A DNA stretch of 64,000 nucleotides, from positions 36,450,954 to 36,514,953 of the forward strand of contig CM055096.1 in assembly GCA_029204225.1 (NCBI GenBank). The letters are read 5' to 3'. Positions 25,269 through 38,085 of this stretch are shown piece by piece. Every line of letters begins with the position of its first letter. The first letter of the stretch is position 1. This DNA comes from Diphasiastrum complanatum (lineage: Eukaryota > Streptophyta > Lycopodiopsida > Lycopodiales > Lycopodiaceae). The notes below the pieces were generated by a model. The model did no database searches. It was not told the origin of the DNA and was given only the letters and a program-made list of their open reading frames with translations. A program made the position numbers and the translations under genes.

Positions 25269-25280
25269 GCTCTGATACCA
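25269..25280 (-). promoter_or_regulatory. tRNA-iMet primer-binding site of G2
   Basis: TGGTATCAGAGC on the minus strand, one base inside the LTR. Confidence 0.85.
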
Positions 25281-25281
25281 C

Positions 25282-26364
25282 TTTTACAAGTAGAGGTGAG
25301 GAAGTCCTACAAATCCAAGGTAGAGCCTCCAAATGTCCTCCAAGCTGCAAGATGCTCCCCAACTCCAAGCGAGGATGCCTCCACCTGCAAGTAAGGATCT
25401 GCAAGCCTCCAAGGTTCTCTCCTCCACTTGTGTCCCTACTCTTAAACACAAAGATAGATAACAAGCTGGCCTCAAGTATTCACCACCCAACCATAGCTAG
25501 ATCCAAGCTCCAAGCAAGATCTATCTAGCACTCCCTTGCTAACCATAAACAAATCACAAGCATACCACAACAGACTATAGCTTACTCAAGATCCAAACCC
25601 TCCGTATGTCTGATACCATAAGCAAGATCCAAACCCTAAGCATACTACACACAAGAAAGTACTCTACACACTAGTAGCAACATTAGAGCATAAGCAAAGC
25701 AAGCAAGAGAGATCTCTCCTCCCCCCAATGGGCGCCCTACTACCCTCATATAGATGGCCCATGGACCCCTCCAGTGCACTATGGCCATGGCCATCCAATG
25801 AGAGAGAGAGAAGCCTAGGGGAGTTAAAGAACCTCCAAGAACCTCCATAGGCTTATGGAAAGTCAAGAAACTCCTTCCATAACCTATGACTCTTTGAATG
25901 CCTTTCTTGTGGGAGTTGGGAACTTATTGGACCCATTGGAAATGCGCCCTCCTACTAGGTCCCAATGCCCAAGTTGTACATGTATACTTTGGTCCTAGAC
26001 CATTAAAGTGATATGGTTCAAGGTTGAGGCCCAAGGTTTAAAAAAATAGTCATCCAATGACTTTCTAACACCTCTCTAGGTTTCATACCTCCATCCAAGG
26101 CATAGACACCTACCTGCCCTTAACCAAGGACACTAGTACCTTAATCAAAGGCACCTATCCTTAACTCTAAGGGTACCCCTTATCCAAGGGTCACGTGACT
26201 CCATACCTCTGACCAAGGTATAGTCCCTTGCTTGTGCTTATCCAAAGGCACATACCCTTAATCCTAAGGGTAACCCTTATCCAAGGGTAACTTGCCATTT
26301 AGCCCCCAACACTAAATGGACCAATAGGGGTCTGAAGTACTGCTAGTTACGTAGGTATGTAACA
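25282..26364 (-). repeat. 5' LTR of G2
   Basis: 1083 bp. On the minus strand it begins TGTTACATAC and ends CTTGTAAAA. It differs from the 3' LTR by many substitutions and small gaps, so G2 is older than G1. Confidence 0.9.
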
Positions 26365-26454
26365 TGGGCGAGCAGTTGAGCCTTTGCACGACCATTAGCC
26401 CAGAGAGGTATATCTTAATGTGTCTTCAATCTTGATTCTTGCAGGCTTGCGGAG

Positions 26455-27790
26455 GTCCGAATCCTTTGGTTGAGCAGGTGGGAGTGGTTTCATAAGCCCT
26501 TGCATGCCATGGCCCACATACTCCATCCACTTTGGAGGAATGAGGAGCAGTACACAGATAGGGAGCTCAGGGATGGCTGGAATGTCTATATCTCCCGAGT
26601 TTATCCTGATGTACGCGAGCAGGATAACCTGTTGGATGAGCTCCACATTTTCAGGCAGGAGACCTTGGAGTTCGCCACTGGCCCGATGCTTTTGAGAGAG
26701 GGTAATAACGATGGTCCATTGCAGTTTAAACTTCACATTTTACTGCACAATTAGTCAATCATATTGTAATTTGTTGGAACTTGGTTGTAACTTGCTAGTA
26801 CTAACTGCCCCTTGAACTGTGATTTAGGCTAGCTACGTCCCGTGTCATGGTGTTCAAAGTTTGGGGTTGATGTCCCCAAATTGCGTTGCCTAACCATCAG
26901 GATTCTCTCACAAGACTGCACTACAGTCGATTGTGAGAGAAACTGGAGTGTCCATTTCTTGATTCGCACGAAGAAGAGGAATCGACTCTCATCCGCACAA
27001 TTGGAGAAGTTGGTGTACGTACACGCCAACCTGAGACTTTTGGGTAGACTCAAGACCACTTCAGAGCCTATCCAGGTAACTTGTAAGCCATAAATTATAA
27101 TTTCTAAACTCTAACATGTGATCCAGATTCCATCATCCCAGGTCCCAGTTAGTAGATACTAAATAGATCATAGTAGACTGTAGCTAATTTTAACTTTTGT
27201 TGGCCCTCCAAATTTTGTCTTGATTTCAATGTGCATTGTGACATGTGCGTAGGTTAATCTTGATCTAATCGATGTGGCAAAGGTTTCAGAGTTGCCACCG
27301 AGAGACCAGTCAGAGGAGGACGTGTACGCATTTCTCCATGAGGAAGCCATGCAGAGTGCAGGTGAGAAATTAGGATTGTCTAAGGTCTTGAATTAAATTT
27401 TCGAAGTTCGAACTAATTATTGTAATTTACTAATTTGCAGGCAATAATACGTTTGTCCCTCCTTGTGTGCACTATGCAGGACCTATCACTCTAGCAGAGC
27501 GCAAGAGGAGGGCAGCAGCTCCCGTGCTCACAGCCCTGACGACGAGGACGAGTCTGAGTCCGAGGTATTGTCAGGGTCAGAGTCCTCCGAGGAGGAGTAT
27601 GTGGATGAGGAGTCCGAGGAGGGCGGGATGAGGATGAGGGGCATCATACCTTTGCCTCCGATGAGGATTTCGCAGTTGAGCCTGCCACTCGAGAGGCCAC
27701 AGCAGGCTCTACAACACCAGCGAGTAGGAGACTCAGGCGTAGGAGAGCTTAGAGTGCTCATTGCTCATTGCACATTAGATCATTGTAGTC
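26455..27790 (+). pseudogene. hAT transposase, C-terminal exons (hAT-A)
   Basis: Exon 26455-26703 continues the core (WEWFHKPLHAMAHILHPLW, FATGPMLLRE). Exon 26828-27077 carries the hAT dimerisation region (LRCLTIRILSQDCTTVDCERNWS and RNRLSSAQLEKLVYVHANLRL). Exon 27253-27361 (DLIDVAKVSELPPRDQSEED) and a last exon from about 27441 give an acidic, Ser/Glu-rich tail (SGSESSEEEYVDEESEE) with a frame change near 27500-27650. Introns have GT-AG borders. The dimerisation motif is needed for hAT transposase multimers. With the exons at 9545-10614 this is the most complete transposase gene in the window, but G2 and frameshifts inactivate it. Confidence 0.8.
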
Positions 27791-28639
27791 TGTAGATGTC
27801 ACTAGATGAGCATTGACTCTTGAGCTGTTTACACATCATGATTTATCATTAGACATGTCGCATGTGGCATTACATTGGTGACCGGACTCATGAGGCACTT
27901 GGCATATGTATTTACTATTATGTTATGAATCATGAATCATGATATATTATGGATTCTAGTTTGAAGTTTTTGATTCTTGATGTTAACTGTAGTCTGTTAG
28001 TCGATTATCTAATTAGTAATATCAGGATTCAATAATTACTAATGGTTTAAACTTTAAAGTTTTACAATCTTGATTTTGGTATTTAATGTATTATGTTAGT
28101 AGTTAGCAGTTACATATAGAATGTTCAATGTTGATGATGAATGATGATGATAGATGTCAGTCTTCAGATGAATCTAAGTTTCTAACCTAAATTTTTTTGG
28201 CTTTCTCAAACATTGTCATAACCTTCTTGTTTATTCTTTTCCCTGATATCGACATTGCAATTTTGCAAATAAGTTTGAACTTCATTCAACTTTCAACTTT
28301 GAAACAAAATTACAATCTACGATCCAGGGTCCTAGTACCTACGTAGTACGGTCTAGACTCTACCTAGCTAGTAGCTACCATTATCCCAACTCCACAGTCT
28401 CCTTAGCAAGCGCTTAGCAGATCCTTGTACCCATGATATGGTTACAAGTTACAACTTACTGCAGTTCTCTTAACTTGGGTCATTCTGTTTTGATACGAGT
28501 CACGATAGGTCACAAGAGATCTGATTATCCTGATATCTGTAAATTTAGAGGAAATTGTTTAGCTATTAAGTATCTGTAGTATGTACAGTGAATATATGAC
28601 TTTTACATCAGAGAAAATTATTGTTTTTTGAAGAATGGT

Positions 28640-28739
28640 TCGAACCGTTTTCCAATTCGAACCTGGCCTGGCGGTTCGAACCTCAAAGAATCGGTTCGAA
28701 CCGGCCGGTTTGACTTGTTCGAATCGGGGTGTAACCTTG
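28640..28739 (+). repeat. Right terminal region of hAT-A with TTCGAA palindromes
   Basis: Five or more GGTTCGAAC/GTTCGAACC units in alternating spacing end at GTAACCTTG; it is homologous to 43170-43275. These probably are transposase-binding subterminal repeats. Confidence 0.65.
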
Positions 28740-29261
28740 GCGCTGTCCCTTCTGTGTGGGTGTCTTGTCACTGGTCTTGGTTCTAGTTAGAGAAGATGTC
28801 CCTACCATATGAGTGGCACTATATCAGGGCCCAAAATGGGCATAAAATACTTAGGCTTTAATACTCCACAGATCAAGTATGTGGCCCGAGCTAAACTTAG
28901 GGCCAAGGCATAGGGCTTATATGTTCAGCTGCATATCCAAACAGTAAATACTAATGTTGTAACAATCTGACTAGTTTTGTGAGTAAGAGGGATTCTTCAC
29001 TTCTTCATTGTTAAGGATAAGCAGGTTCCCTCCAACAGTTGACGGAGCTTTCTTGGACAGACTGCTAATTTCAAAACATTGTCAGGCCATGTAGGGGCTG
29101 CTAACAACAAAGTTAGGTTTTGTGAATAGCTTTTTGTTGTAAAAGTAATAAACTGCTAAGGATTGAAAGTTGTTATGATTTTTAAGTTTTCATCCATGTG
29201 GGAATGTATTTCTCCTAAATGAATTTGGCCATATAACCATATATTTTTTTTTCATGTGTAG
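28740..29261 (+). other. Host intron sequence upstream of the first visible exon
   Basis: No exon of anthranilate synthase and no repeat recognised. It ends in a T-rich tract and TGTAG acceptor (29257-29261). Confidence 0.6.
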
Positions 29262-29318
29262 GCCCGAGGTGCGATATTGGTTGCATCAAGCCCAGAAATT
29301 CTGACCCGAATAAAGGAG
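29262..29318 (+). CDS. ASA: Anthranilate synthase exon a
   Basis: 19 codons, [19 protein letters not shown], flanked by TGTAG and GTAATC. It joins in phase 0 to [11 protein letters not shown] at 47215. The preceding exon (expected to end in a NPSPYM-type motif) is absent from 28740-29261 and was not seen anywhere to the left. Confidence 0.92.
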
Positions 29319-32300
29319 GTAATCTATTTCCCTTTGAGTTAAAGTCAAGTTTTTTTTAATGTTTGCAGGCGTTTAGATGGAATTTGGCCATGTATCCCTA
29401 AGAATATGTTTCTCCTGATATTCCTTTGTCACCATATGTCCCATGTAATTTAGTTTTGATGAGCTTGTGGATGTGGCAAGCTGCAACTTAGGCACGCTTT
29501 TGACATGCCAATCTTTCTTTTAGAAGCCATTACCCTTGTATAGATAATAGCTGGCAACTTTCTGATCCATGATCACTGTTTCTAAATTTTTTTTGAGGAT
29601 TTGCAGTCCAAGAAGTGTTATTTTTCATGATTCTCCCTAGTACTAGCTAATAATGTTCCCCTGGGATAGACAGCTTCATATCATACAAGAAGATGGTGGC
29701 CATTCAAGGGTTCTCGTCTCATAGGTTTCCACAAATTTGCCCAAGAAGTGAGCTCAATTTTACGAATGTTAGCAATGAAACAAAATTTAAAGCTTTGGTA
29801 GTGACTTACACAGCATTGCATTGGTCTGTTTTCAATAAGCATTGGGTGACTAATGAGGAACTTTGTATGGACCAGTAAACCAATCTTTGTGAATCATAGT
29901 TCATGAAGTAGCTTGTTGCAATTTTAATTGCTTTTATAAAGAACACATAATACACATAACAGATTGACTTCGTCTGTTTTGTGCTCCAAGGCCTGTTCTA
30001 TCATCAACTCTATGGCCAAGCATTCCAGTTTCCCAACAATGTTGTTTCCAGTTCTGCGCTCCTTTTAGCAAGATTGAGATGAACCACAAGGTGGCTTTTA
30101 GTTATTGACTGATATGAATGGCTAAGCCTTAGGAATTAAGGACGATAGTTCCAATTTTCTTTAATTTTAATAATAGGTTGGTTGTTTCTATTCAACAAGT
30201 ACTGTTTTGTAACATGGATGGTCTTCTAGAAGCATATGTTGGTGCATGTTTGAAAGTTTCAATCCCTAATAGAAGAAATGCAAGTCAAATATAAAGAGAC
30301 TTCCTATAAGAGCTTTTTTTCAATCCTCCATGTCTTAAGTTCTGGACTAGCTTTGAAAATATTAGTTAGGATTTTTTTGAAATTGCATGTACCCAATTTA
30401 TTCTAGTTTTTGTAGTTCCTATATCCTCTTTTCTCATTAGTACAAGTTTGAATGTGCCCAATTAGTGTTTCCACCCTGTTCAGAATCGTAAGAATCGTCA
30501 TGAATCGTGGTTCCGAACCGGGGGGGCCCTCCTGAAAGAATCGTCAATTTTTTCTTTTGCATTTTTTTTGATGTAATGCTAACATGGCAAGTAATATCTA
30601 CAATGTCTAAAATGTCTCTAAAATCTTATAAATACCAGATTGCTACTGAATACATGCATTTGAAAGTTCGTTGTTGCTTGTAAAAAGGTGAAGCCTGAAA
30701 GCTGAAACTAAATTAGTGTTCACTGTTCATAGAAAATTAAAATTAGAATCATGATGCTCCCATCAATGATCACACATTAGTAGCCTATAGGTAGTAATTA
30801 CTAAGTTGTAAGTAGTGAGCAGTTACTAGTAAGCTAAGTACATTGGATAAACGTTTGAACTTTGAATCGAAATTTAAAAGTTACAATTTACATTGAAAAG
30901 TAAAATCAAATAGCATTTGAGCGAACAATGAAGTTATGAACTATATAGTGAAAACTGAATAGTTGGTATCAAGCTATACACATGTCACAAATAATACATA
31001 TGATATCAAAATGAGCTGAAAAGTTAATGGCAAATGTTGATTCCAGAGTCATGACTCATGAGTCAACTGTAGTCTATTGCCTCTCATACTAATGCACTAG
31101 TAGAATCTAGATGAACCGTGAAATATCAAGTCTTGACCTAGATTCTAGACTATGAACTATAATATATATCTAGCCTCTAGGTCCTCCTCTTGGTCCTCCT
31201 AGTGGGGGTTGGCCTCGTAGCCTCCTATACATGCTCCTCCTCCTCATCATCGTCATCATCCTTAGCCTCTGACGCCTCGTTAGAAGAAGAATCCTGGCTC
31301 TGATCCTCGCTCGCTTCAGTCTCCTCGGTAGAGCTATTGAAGTTGTCCTTTAAATCAAGGTTGCATCGAACCGCGAACCGCGAACCGCGGTTCGAACCAT
31401 CGAATCAGACGGACACGAACGTTTTTCTGCTGCCAAAAAACCCGAATCCCGAACAGTCTGTTCGCGCCAAAGAGAGAGAGAGAAAGAAAGAAAGCTTTAT
31501 TAACTTCTTTTCCATGCCAAAAGGCGTATAAGACGAACGAGTACATCAGATAAAGTTGGACACAAGACGGATCAGTGTCGTCAAAGCAAAATCACATAAA
31601 AAAAAAAAATATTCATATAGACAGGATATATGGTGCGTAGACCATTTACATATTCAACTGGACGTCTCTTCATTTCTCTATCTCAAACTCTATCTCAGAA
31701 ATCTTCTCATTAACTATAGGCTTCCGATCGACAAGTCTGATAATACCATCACGATAGATAAGCCGCTTGCCAGTTGATAGTGCTTCTTGTCTTGCCTTCT
31801 TACGTTCTTGAACTTGGATGAAGGTAAGATCTTCGTCCAGGTAGACTTTGGTATCCCGCAATTGGAATATCTTCCCTAAAACTTCAGGCCGGTGAGACAC
31901 TGATGTGAAGCAGATGACAGGTCCTTCTTAGGTCGCCAGGCAGTTTCCATACCTTTGCTATGGTGTTCAAGATTTCCTTCCAAAAACTTCTCAGCTTCTT
32001 TGACAGCATTTTGAGAGTTCGGGATACCTCTAACACGAACATTGAGAGCTTTCTGTTCTTGCAGACGACTCTCAGTGAACGTGGCTGAGATAAACGAAGG
32101 TGAAGGCGCAGGTGGAGAGATAATTGTAAACGAACCTTTAAGCACATCTGCCCATGACTGGACAGCCGTATGGTGCTGTTCCACCTGATTTTCGAGATGC
32201 TGGATTTCAGCAGAAATAGCGATTTGAGAAGAAGCTTCACTTTTTAAAACTGCAACTTCGTTCTTGAGTTCTTGAATGGAAGTATCCAACTTCTGAAGAT

Positions 32301-32890
32301 GCGATTGCATTCCTAGAAGTACAGAATCATGAGAAGCCAGTTGCTCTATTGATTGTTAAGGTATTCAAATAGACGGAGTTGATCATCCCGAAGAAGTTTG
32401 AGCAAGGCATATGGAGGGAAAGAAACAGGTGCTACTGGAGTGTCTGGAGTCAAGGGAATAGCTACAATAGTTTCACTATTATCAAGAATAGGGTTTGATG
32501 GGGAGATAGGAACTGCGACAGGCATAGAAGGAGAAGAGGTAGGCTGATCTGGCTGTAAGGAAGATGCTGAAGCCATGCTGGAAATAGAGGATGGTTCAGG
32601 AGTAGAGGCAATGGCTCCTTTGCGATGTGGCATATCTTATTGCGATGGAGGAGGGCGCTCAAACCTGGAGAAGATCAGCAATAACGAGGGCACACCTGCA
32701 GCGGCAGGGCACCAGCGTTGGACAGCGATGGAGCAGTCGCGATGGGTAGCGATGGAGCAGATCCGCAACAACAAGGTAGAGCAGCGGTGGAGGGCCAGCA
32801 ACTCAAGGTAGAAAAGCAGCGATGGAGGGTCAGCAGCAACATCGATGGGGGGCGCCCACAGCAGAGCATCCGCCATCCCTGGCGCTGGCC

Positions 32891-32986
<96 letters not shown>

Positions 32987-35900
32987 ACAATTATTATTAT
33001 TAACGTCTTTTGGTACCCAAAGGTACATAAGACAAAAGAGAGTACAAAAAGTAAGGAGCATTGTCCACATACGGACTTATTTACTAGTAAAAAGAAAAGA
33101 ACTAGCATATCTATCTCTCTATCTCTAAGAAGAAGTATCAAAGCTTGACCACCAGCTTGTGAGGGTACAATGCAAGTGCTTAAGCACCTGCTCTGCGGAG
33201 GAGACTGAGCAAGCTGGAAATAGTGAGTGATAGTAGTAGTGGAGCGTGCTGTAGACTGGCGGGAAGCCCGTGAAGATCTGGGGATCCTGGATCTAGCAGA
33301 AGTATGTGAGATTTTCTGTGTCTTCGATCTCTGAATGGGGACTTCAAAATCCACAACTGAAATATCCTCTTTGTCTCGCTTATGGAAAAACTGGGTAATA
33401 TGAGCTTGACTGTGATCCATATCTAGGGGTAGGTAGAAGTGAAGCTCGTAGAGTATACATCTCTCTCAATAGAAGACCTACACATCTGGGGTCTGGACAG
33501 AAGGATCGCAACGTGAGAGGAGTTTCTCTGTATAAACAGTGGTATCGCCCTCTGATCTCATAATATACTGGATAGTGAAAGATGAAATGAAACTCATGCT
33601 CCACCTCCTGAAGAGAACAAAGCTGACATATCCTCTGTAATCTGGGAGTGTCCGTGTATCTACCCATCTCGATAGCCAGCTAGTGAGAAGAGACTCGAAG
33701 CTGTCCCATACGGTACCTCAGACCAAAAGATAATGGCTGTGTAAGATATGCTGGAAGGATAGGAGTACTCGTAGTATCCAACCGTAGTAGATGTGTGCCA
33801 TAGAAATGTATCTTGACCTTATCAGGGTCGGGCTGTGACCATATAGTGCGTATGTAGCTCCGATAAATTTGCTGTCTGTTATAAGCATGGGGCCCGCTTG
33901 GAAGATCAAGTACAGATAAGCCCCAAGTCCGAAGAAGGGCTGAGACACTGCCAAACCAAGAATGCTTGGCCCCCTGTCCAGCTATGGTGCGTGATGAAGT
34001 GAGAGCAGCAACAATATATCTGGAAGTGTCTAACTTAGATACCCTGTGAAGAAAGGTAATGATCTGAAACATAGCACCGATAACCAGGGGAGGGGAAGCA
34101 AACTCCGCTAATATGATATCATGTGGCACCGAGGGCTTAGCCCTAATCATCCTGCTGAGCATGAGAACCTGGATACGAGTAAGATCCCTCCAAGTATCAC
34201 GTGATAAATCTGGACACCAAGTCTTAGCAGAGTATAAAACAACCGGGGAGACAATAGTAGAAAATATTAAGCATCTAGTAACAGGGTCCTGTACGTAATA
34301 TGAGGAACATAATCTCTCCATATGAACAAGAGAAGTATGCCCGTTACGGAGTCTGGTGATCGAAATGTGAGTAGTGGACCAGAGAAAAGTACTCCCAAAT
34401 AAGTGTAAGAGGTCACAATCTCAATTGGTAACCCATCATAATAGAAGGTCACATCTCTCATATGTTGTCTATTGGTGTGGAACACCATAATCTTGGTCTT
34501 CTTAGTATTAACTATCAATCCCCAAAGCTCATAGAATCAATGTAAGGCAGAAAGGTGTCTCTATAAGCCAGCTGCAGAGGATGAGAGAAGAACCACATCA
34601 TCAGCGTATAGGAGAATGGGGATAAATATCTGCTAAGGGACAGCCCTCTCCACCTTCCTCGCGAATAATCCGCTCGAGGTCATCAATATATAGTGCAAAA
34701 AGAGTAGGTGATAAGGGGCAGCCCTGCTTCACTCCAATGGTAGAATGTATCAGCGCGGACCAACCACTGCCGTCCCTGAAACGCGCCCAAACTCGCTCAT
34801 ATAAAGTAATGATCGTTGCAATAGTCTCGTCTGTGAAGCCAAGGGAAGATAATCTCTAGAAAAGGAGATGTCTCGGAACTGAGTCAAAAGCTTTGCGGAA
34901 GTCCACAAAGCAGCAATAAACTGTCTGTCTCTGATGTCGTGCCTCCTCAATGATGCATCTCAAAATGAAAATCTGATATGAGGTAGAGTATCCTGGTCTT
35001 GACCCATAGCATGTAAATTCTCAATCTCAGCAAAAGATCTAGTAGCTGTCTGTAAAATGGAACCATAAACCTTAGACAAAGTGTGACCAATCATAATAGT
35101 GTGGTAGTTTTCTACATTCATGGGATCACTTGCCTTGAGGATGCGATGAAGGATATTAGTACACCATGCGGTAGGAAAACCAGAGGTCACAGTGGTGTTA
35201 AAAGCGTGAGCAATATAGGGCGAGATAAGGTGTGGTACAGATTTTAGGAAATCTGCGTTTAGAGAATCATAGTCAGTGGCTTTATGAAGTTTGGCATGTT
35301 TAATGGCATTTTCAACCATGTGTGGAGTAAAAAGCGTGCAGTGGGCAAGTCGTGGTGAGAGTAAGGTAGGAGGGGAGCCTAGGGTATAAAGTTTTGTGGC
35401 ATATTCGACCCAGGATTCGGTTGCTATGGGGGCCAAAGTCGAAGAGAATCTGGTGAAATGTTTCCAGAAAAAGGAGGAAGGGGAATCTAAAGAGTCGATC
35501 AACCTTTGGTAGAGTGATCGTAGGTATGTTATCTTCTTTGTTCTGGTGGCTCTATGATATTTTTTTTGGTGTTGTTTGAGTGTTGCAGGGGAGTGTAATC
35601 TGGCATATACCACAGGTTTGTGAAGAGAGCGGCATTCTGCATCATACCAGCGGTTGTGAACACGTCTATGAGATGATATCATCTTGGTGGGGAAAGATGA
35701 GGACGCCGCAATTAAGAGGGATTTAGAGAGGAAAGTAGCTTGTTGGTCAACTGATGCCGTGAAAGGGAAGTTAGTAAGTAGTTGGGACAAGCTTGTGGTG
35801 TAGTTTGCGAGTCCGGAGTGAGTAAAAGGGATACGTTTCGGAGTAGAAGAGGAGCGTGGAACTTTAGAAGACGGTGTTATGTGACCAAGTGAGAGGTGTA

Positions 35901-38008
35901 GGAGTGAGTGATCAGAAATGGTAGGAGGTGTAATGGAGAAATCAGAGATGTGAGGGATCAAAGTAGGTGATCCAATAAAGTAGTCAACTACACTATGTCC
36001 TCCACCATGAGGATAACATGTAAACGTTGATGAGAAAGGCCACTGTGTGAGGCCATTCAAGATGGCAAGAGAATGTGTCTCTGCAAGAGTAATCAACTGC
36101 TCTCCAAAAGATGTAACTAAAGTGTGTGCATCCCGTGATACTCGATCTAGTCCCATATCCAAAGGGTGAAGCCGGAGAAAGTCAGTATCTGCATGAAATT
36201 CCGTCTGTCTGGAGCTAGTACGAGCGTTGAAATGTCCTGCTAATAAAATGTAGCCCTACTGAGGAAAAACAACAATATCATCTGAAAGTGCCTGAAATGG
36301 GTCCCCACCAAATTCAGCAAACGTCGAAGTCTGTGGAGCGAAATAACATACAGCCATATAAATGTCTTGAGGTAATCCCAATAGTGAACCAATAGTATGT
36401 AGCCATATATATTGAGCATATGGATCTTGCTTAACCATCTTAACTGCGGTGGCTTTGTATAAACAAGCTACTCCGCCAGATCCACGATAGGTTTTTCCCC
36501 TCACAAATGGGCGGAAAACAGAATGCCAAGAGTAATCCTGTATTTGTGGAAGAGGATGATATAAAGACTCATGGGTTTCAGCCAACAACAAATTGTCACA
36601 TTTGCTAATAAAATCTGCAAAATCTCCTGCCGATGATGATGATAAAAAACCATTGCAATTCCAGAAGCCAAGTCTCACAGTGGTAGGGGATCTCGGGCAG
36701 CTCCTAAACCCGGGGGCCCCGAGTTCCTAGTGTGAGAGGAGGTCGAAATATCTCGGTTTGCCGTTGATAAAAACGACCCTTTGCCCTTTTTCTTTTGCTT
36801 CGTGAATAATCTTTTTCTTTGCTAACCATTGGGTATTTGTCAAGTCACCATCCATATAAATGAAAGTGCCTTTGAGTTTTGTTCTAAGCCGAAGGGCTGC
36901 ATTGTGGTGTTGAAGAGAACGAAATTTGATAAAAAGAACGTTGTCATCAAATTTACTACGCCATGCCGTATCAAAACCATCAACAACATGACATAACTTG
37001 GAAACGAGTAAATCTGTAGCTTCTTCTATTTGTTTACCGCCGTTGGCAATGCCTCTTACTCTAATGTTAAGAGCCTTTTTAGATCTTCTAGCTTGTTCAT
37101 CCAAAACTGTCTCCAAATTGTTATCCATCATAGAGGCTGAGATATGGGGGTGATTACCTTGTTTGAGGATCGATGTTGTTTCTTCAACCTGTTTTGCAAG
37201 TGATGAGAGTTTGCTGCCCATATCGTCCGGTTTGAAGAGTGCTGCCCATGTCTTTGTCTCTTCGACTTGTTTTTCCAAGCAAGATATTTTGAGTTTCGTC
37301 CAAAGGAGGTACATGTTCTGCAATTCGTTGCTTAAGATATACATTTTCTTGCTCAAGCTGCTCCACCTGTTCCTTGACACCCACGAGATCCATAACCAAC
37401 TTGCCATTCGCCATTTCAAAGAAGTGTAGTTGTTTCTTAAGGCCGAGGATTTCGTTTCGGATGAAACCGATATCGTAGGCATAAAGACTCTCAATAGGCT
37501 TGGAAGGAGTGTAATCGACCGTGGATTGCTGATTTGCAGGCATTTTTGTAATAGCAAGAGAATTGTTGGTGAAAATAGAGGGTGCACCCGTGATGGGGCC
37601 TTCTAGTGTAGCCAGTGGTGGGATTGCTGTAGGTGAAATAGCACCCCCGTCCATTGTAGATGAGGGAGGAGGCGAAGAGGTGAATAGAGGGGGGGCCGTA
37701 GGGGCACCCCCCTTTTTCTTAGGCGCCATGTTAGATAGCAATAAACCACAGTCAGCGCAACAGTAGCGCCAAGTCAGCAGGTTCCCACAAGGCAAGGTCA
37801 CCAGGTCAGTGCCAGCAGGACAATGCTAGGTCAGCAAAGCCAGCATCGTGCCAGCAGAGAGTATAATCGTGAGATTGAGGGAACGTGAGCAGTGCCAGGT
37901 TAGCGCCAGCAAGGCAGGACAAAAAAGCGAGCAATACAGGTGTAGGGCAGGGCAGCGACAGGAGCGCCGGGAGCGCCAGGTCAACACCATCTGGAGAGAA
38001 CTATTGCG

Positions 38009-38085
<77 letters not shown>

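Larger units (their letters stand above)
10615..26364 (-). mobile_element. G2: Ty3/gypsy chromovirus, broken by a hAT insertion
   Basis: The minus-strand element has long LTRs (5' LTR 25282-26364, 3' LTR 10615-11673), an iMet primer site (25269-25280), a polypurine tract (11674-11689) and a 5-bp target duplication TGGGC (10610-10614, 26365-26369). The internal order is leader, protease, RT start, then foreign DNA (hAT-B and others, about 12646-23157), then integrase core and chromodomain. The end of RT, RNase H and the integrase N-terminus are missing, so there was also a deletion. It sits in hAT-A. Confidence 0.9.
26365..28739 (+). mobile_element. hAT-A transposon, right part with right terminus
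   Basis: Continues the transposase after the G2 insertion and runs to a right end at GGGGTGTAACCTTG (28739), which matches the right end of hAT-C (43275). The terminal 950 bp (about 27790-28739) align closely with 42310-43275, so hAT-A and hAT-C are one family. The last 110 bp hold several GGTTCGAACC-type palindromes. Confidence 0.8.
31467..32893 (-). mobile_element. H1: ORF1-only LINE derivative
   Basis: The 5' end abuts the (GA)n tract at 32894. It has a 5' UTR (32893-32634), a complete ORF1 region (32633-31670), a 3' UTR of about 140 bp with the family signature (hairpin 31514-31527, TTAATAAAGC) and a (TTTC)3(TC)n tail (31470-31494). No endonuclease or RT is present. It would depend on full-length LINE relatives for movement, as half-L1 elements do in mammals. 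The 3' UTR matches that of H2 (57825-58700) better than those of the LINEs. Confidence 0.82.
32984..38010 (-). mobile_element. LINE-E: full-length L1-type LINE
   Basis: The only copy with both ends and both ORFs: 5' UTR (38010-37730), ORF1 (37729-36727), a 48-bp spacer, ORF2 (36678 to about 33200), and a 3' UTR with the hairpin at 33013-33026 and TTAATAATAATAA before the (TC)n tail. It is bounded on both sides by (GA)n tracts, and no other target duplication can be recognised because it would be hidden in the repeat. About 5.0 kb. It is disabled by a few stops and frameshifts. Confidence 0.88.
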
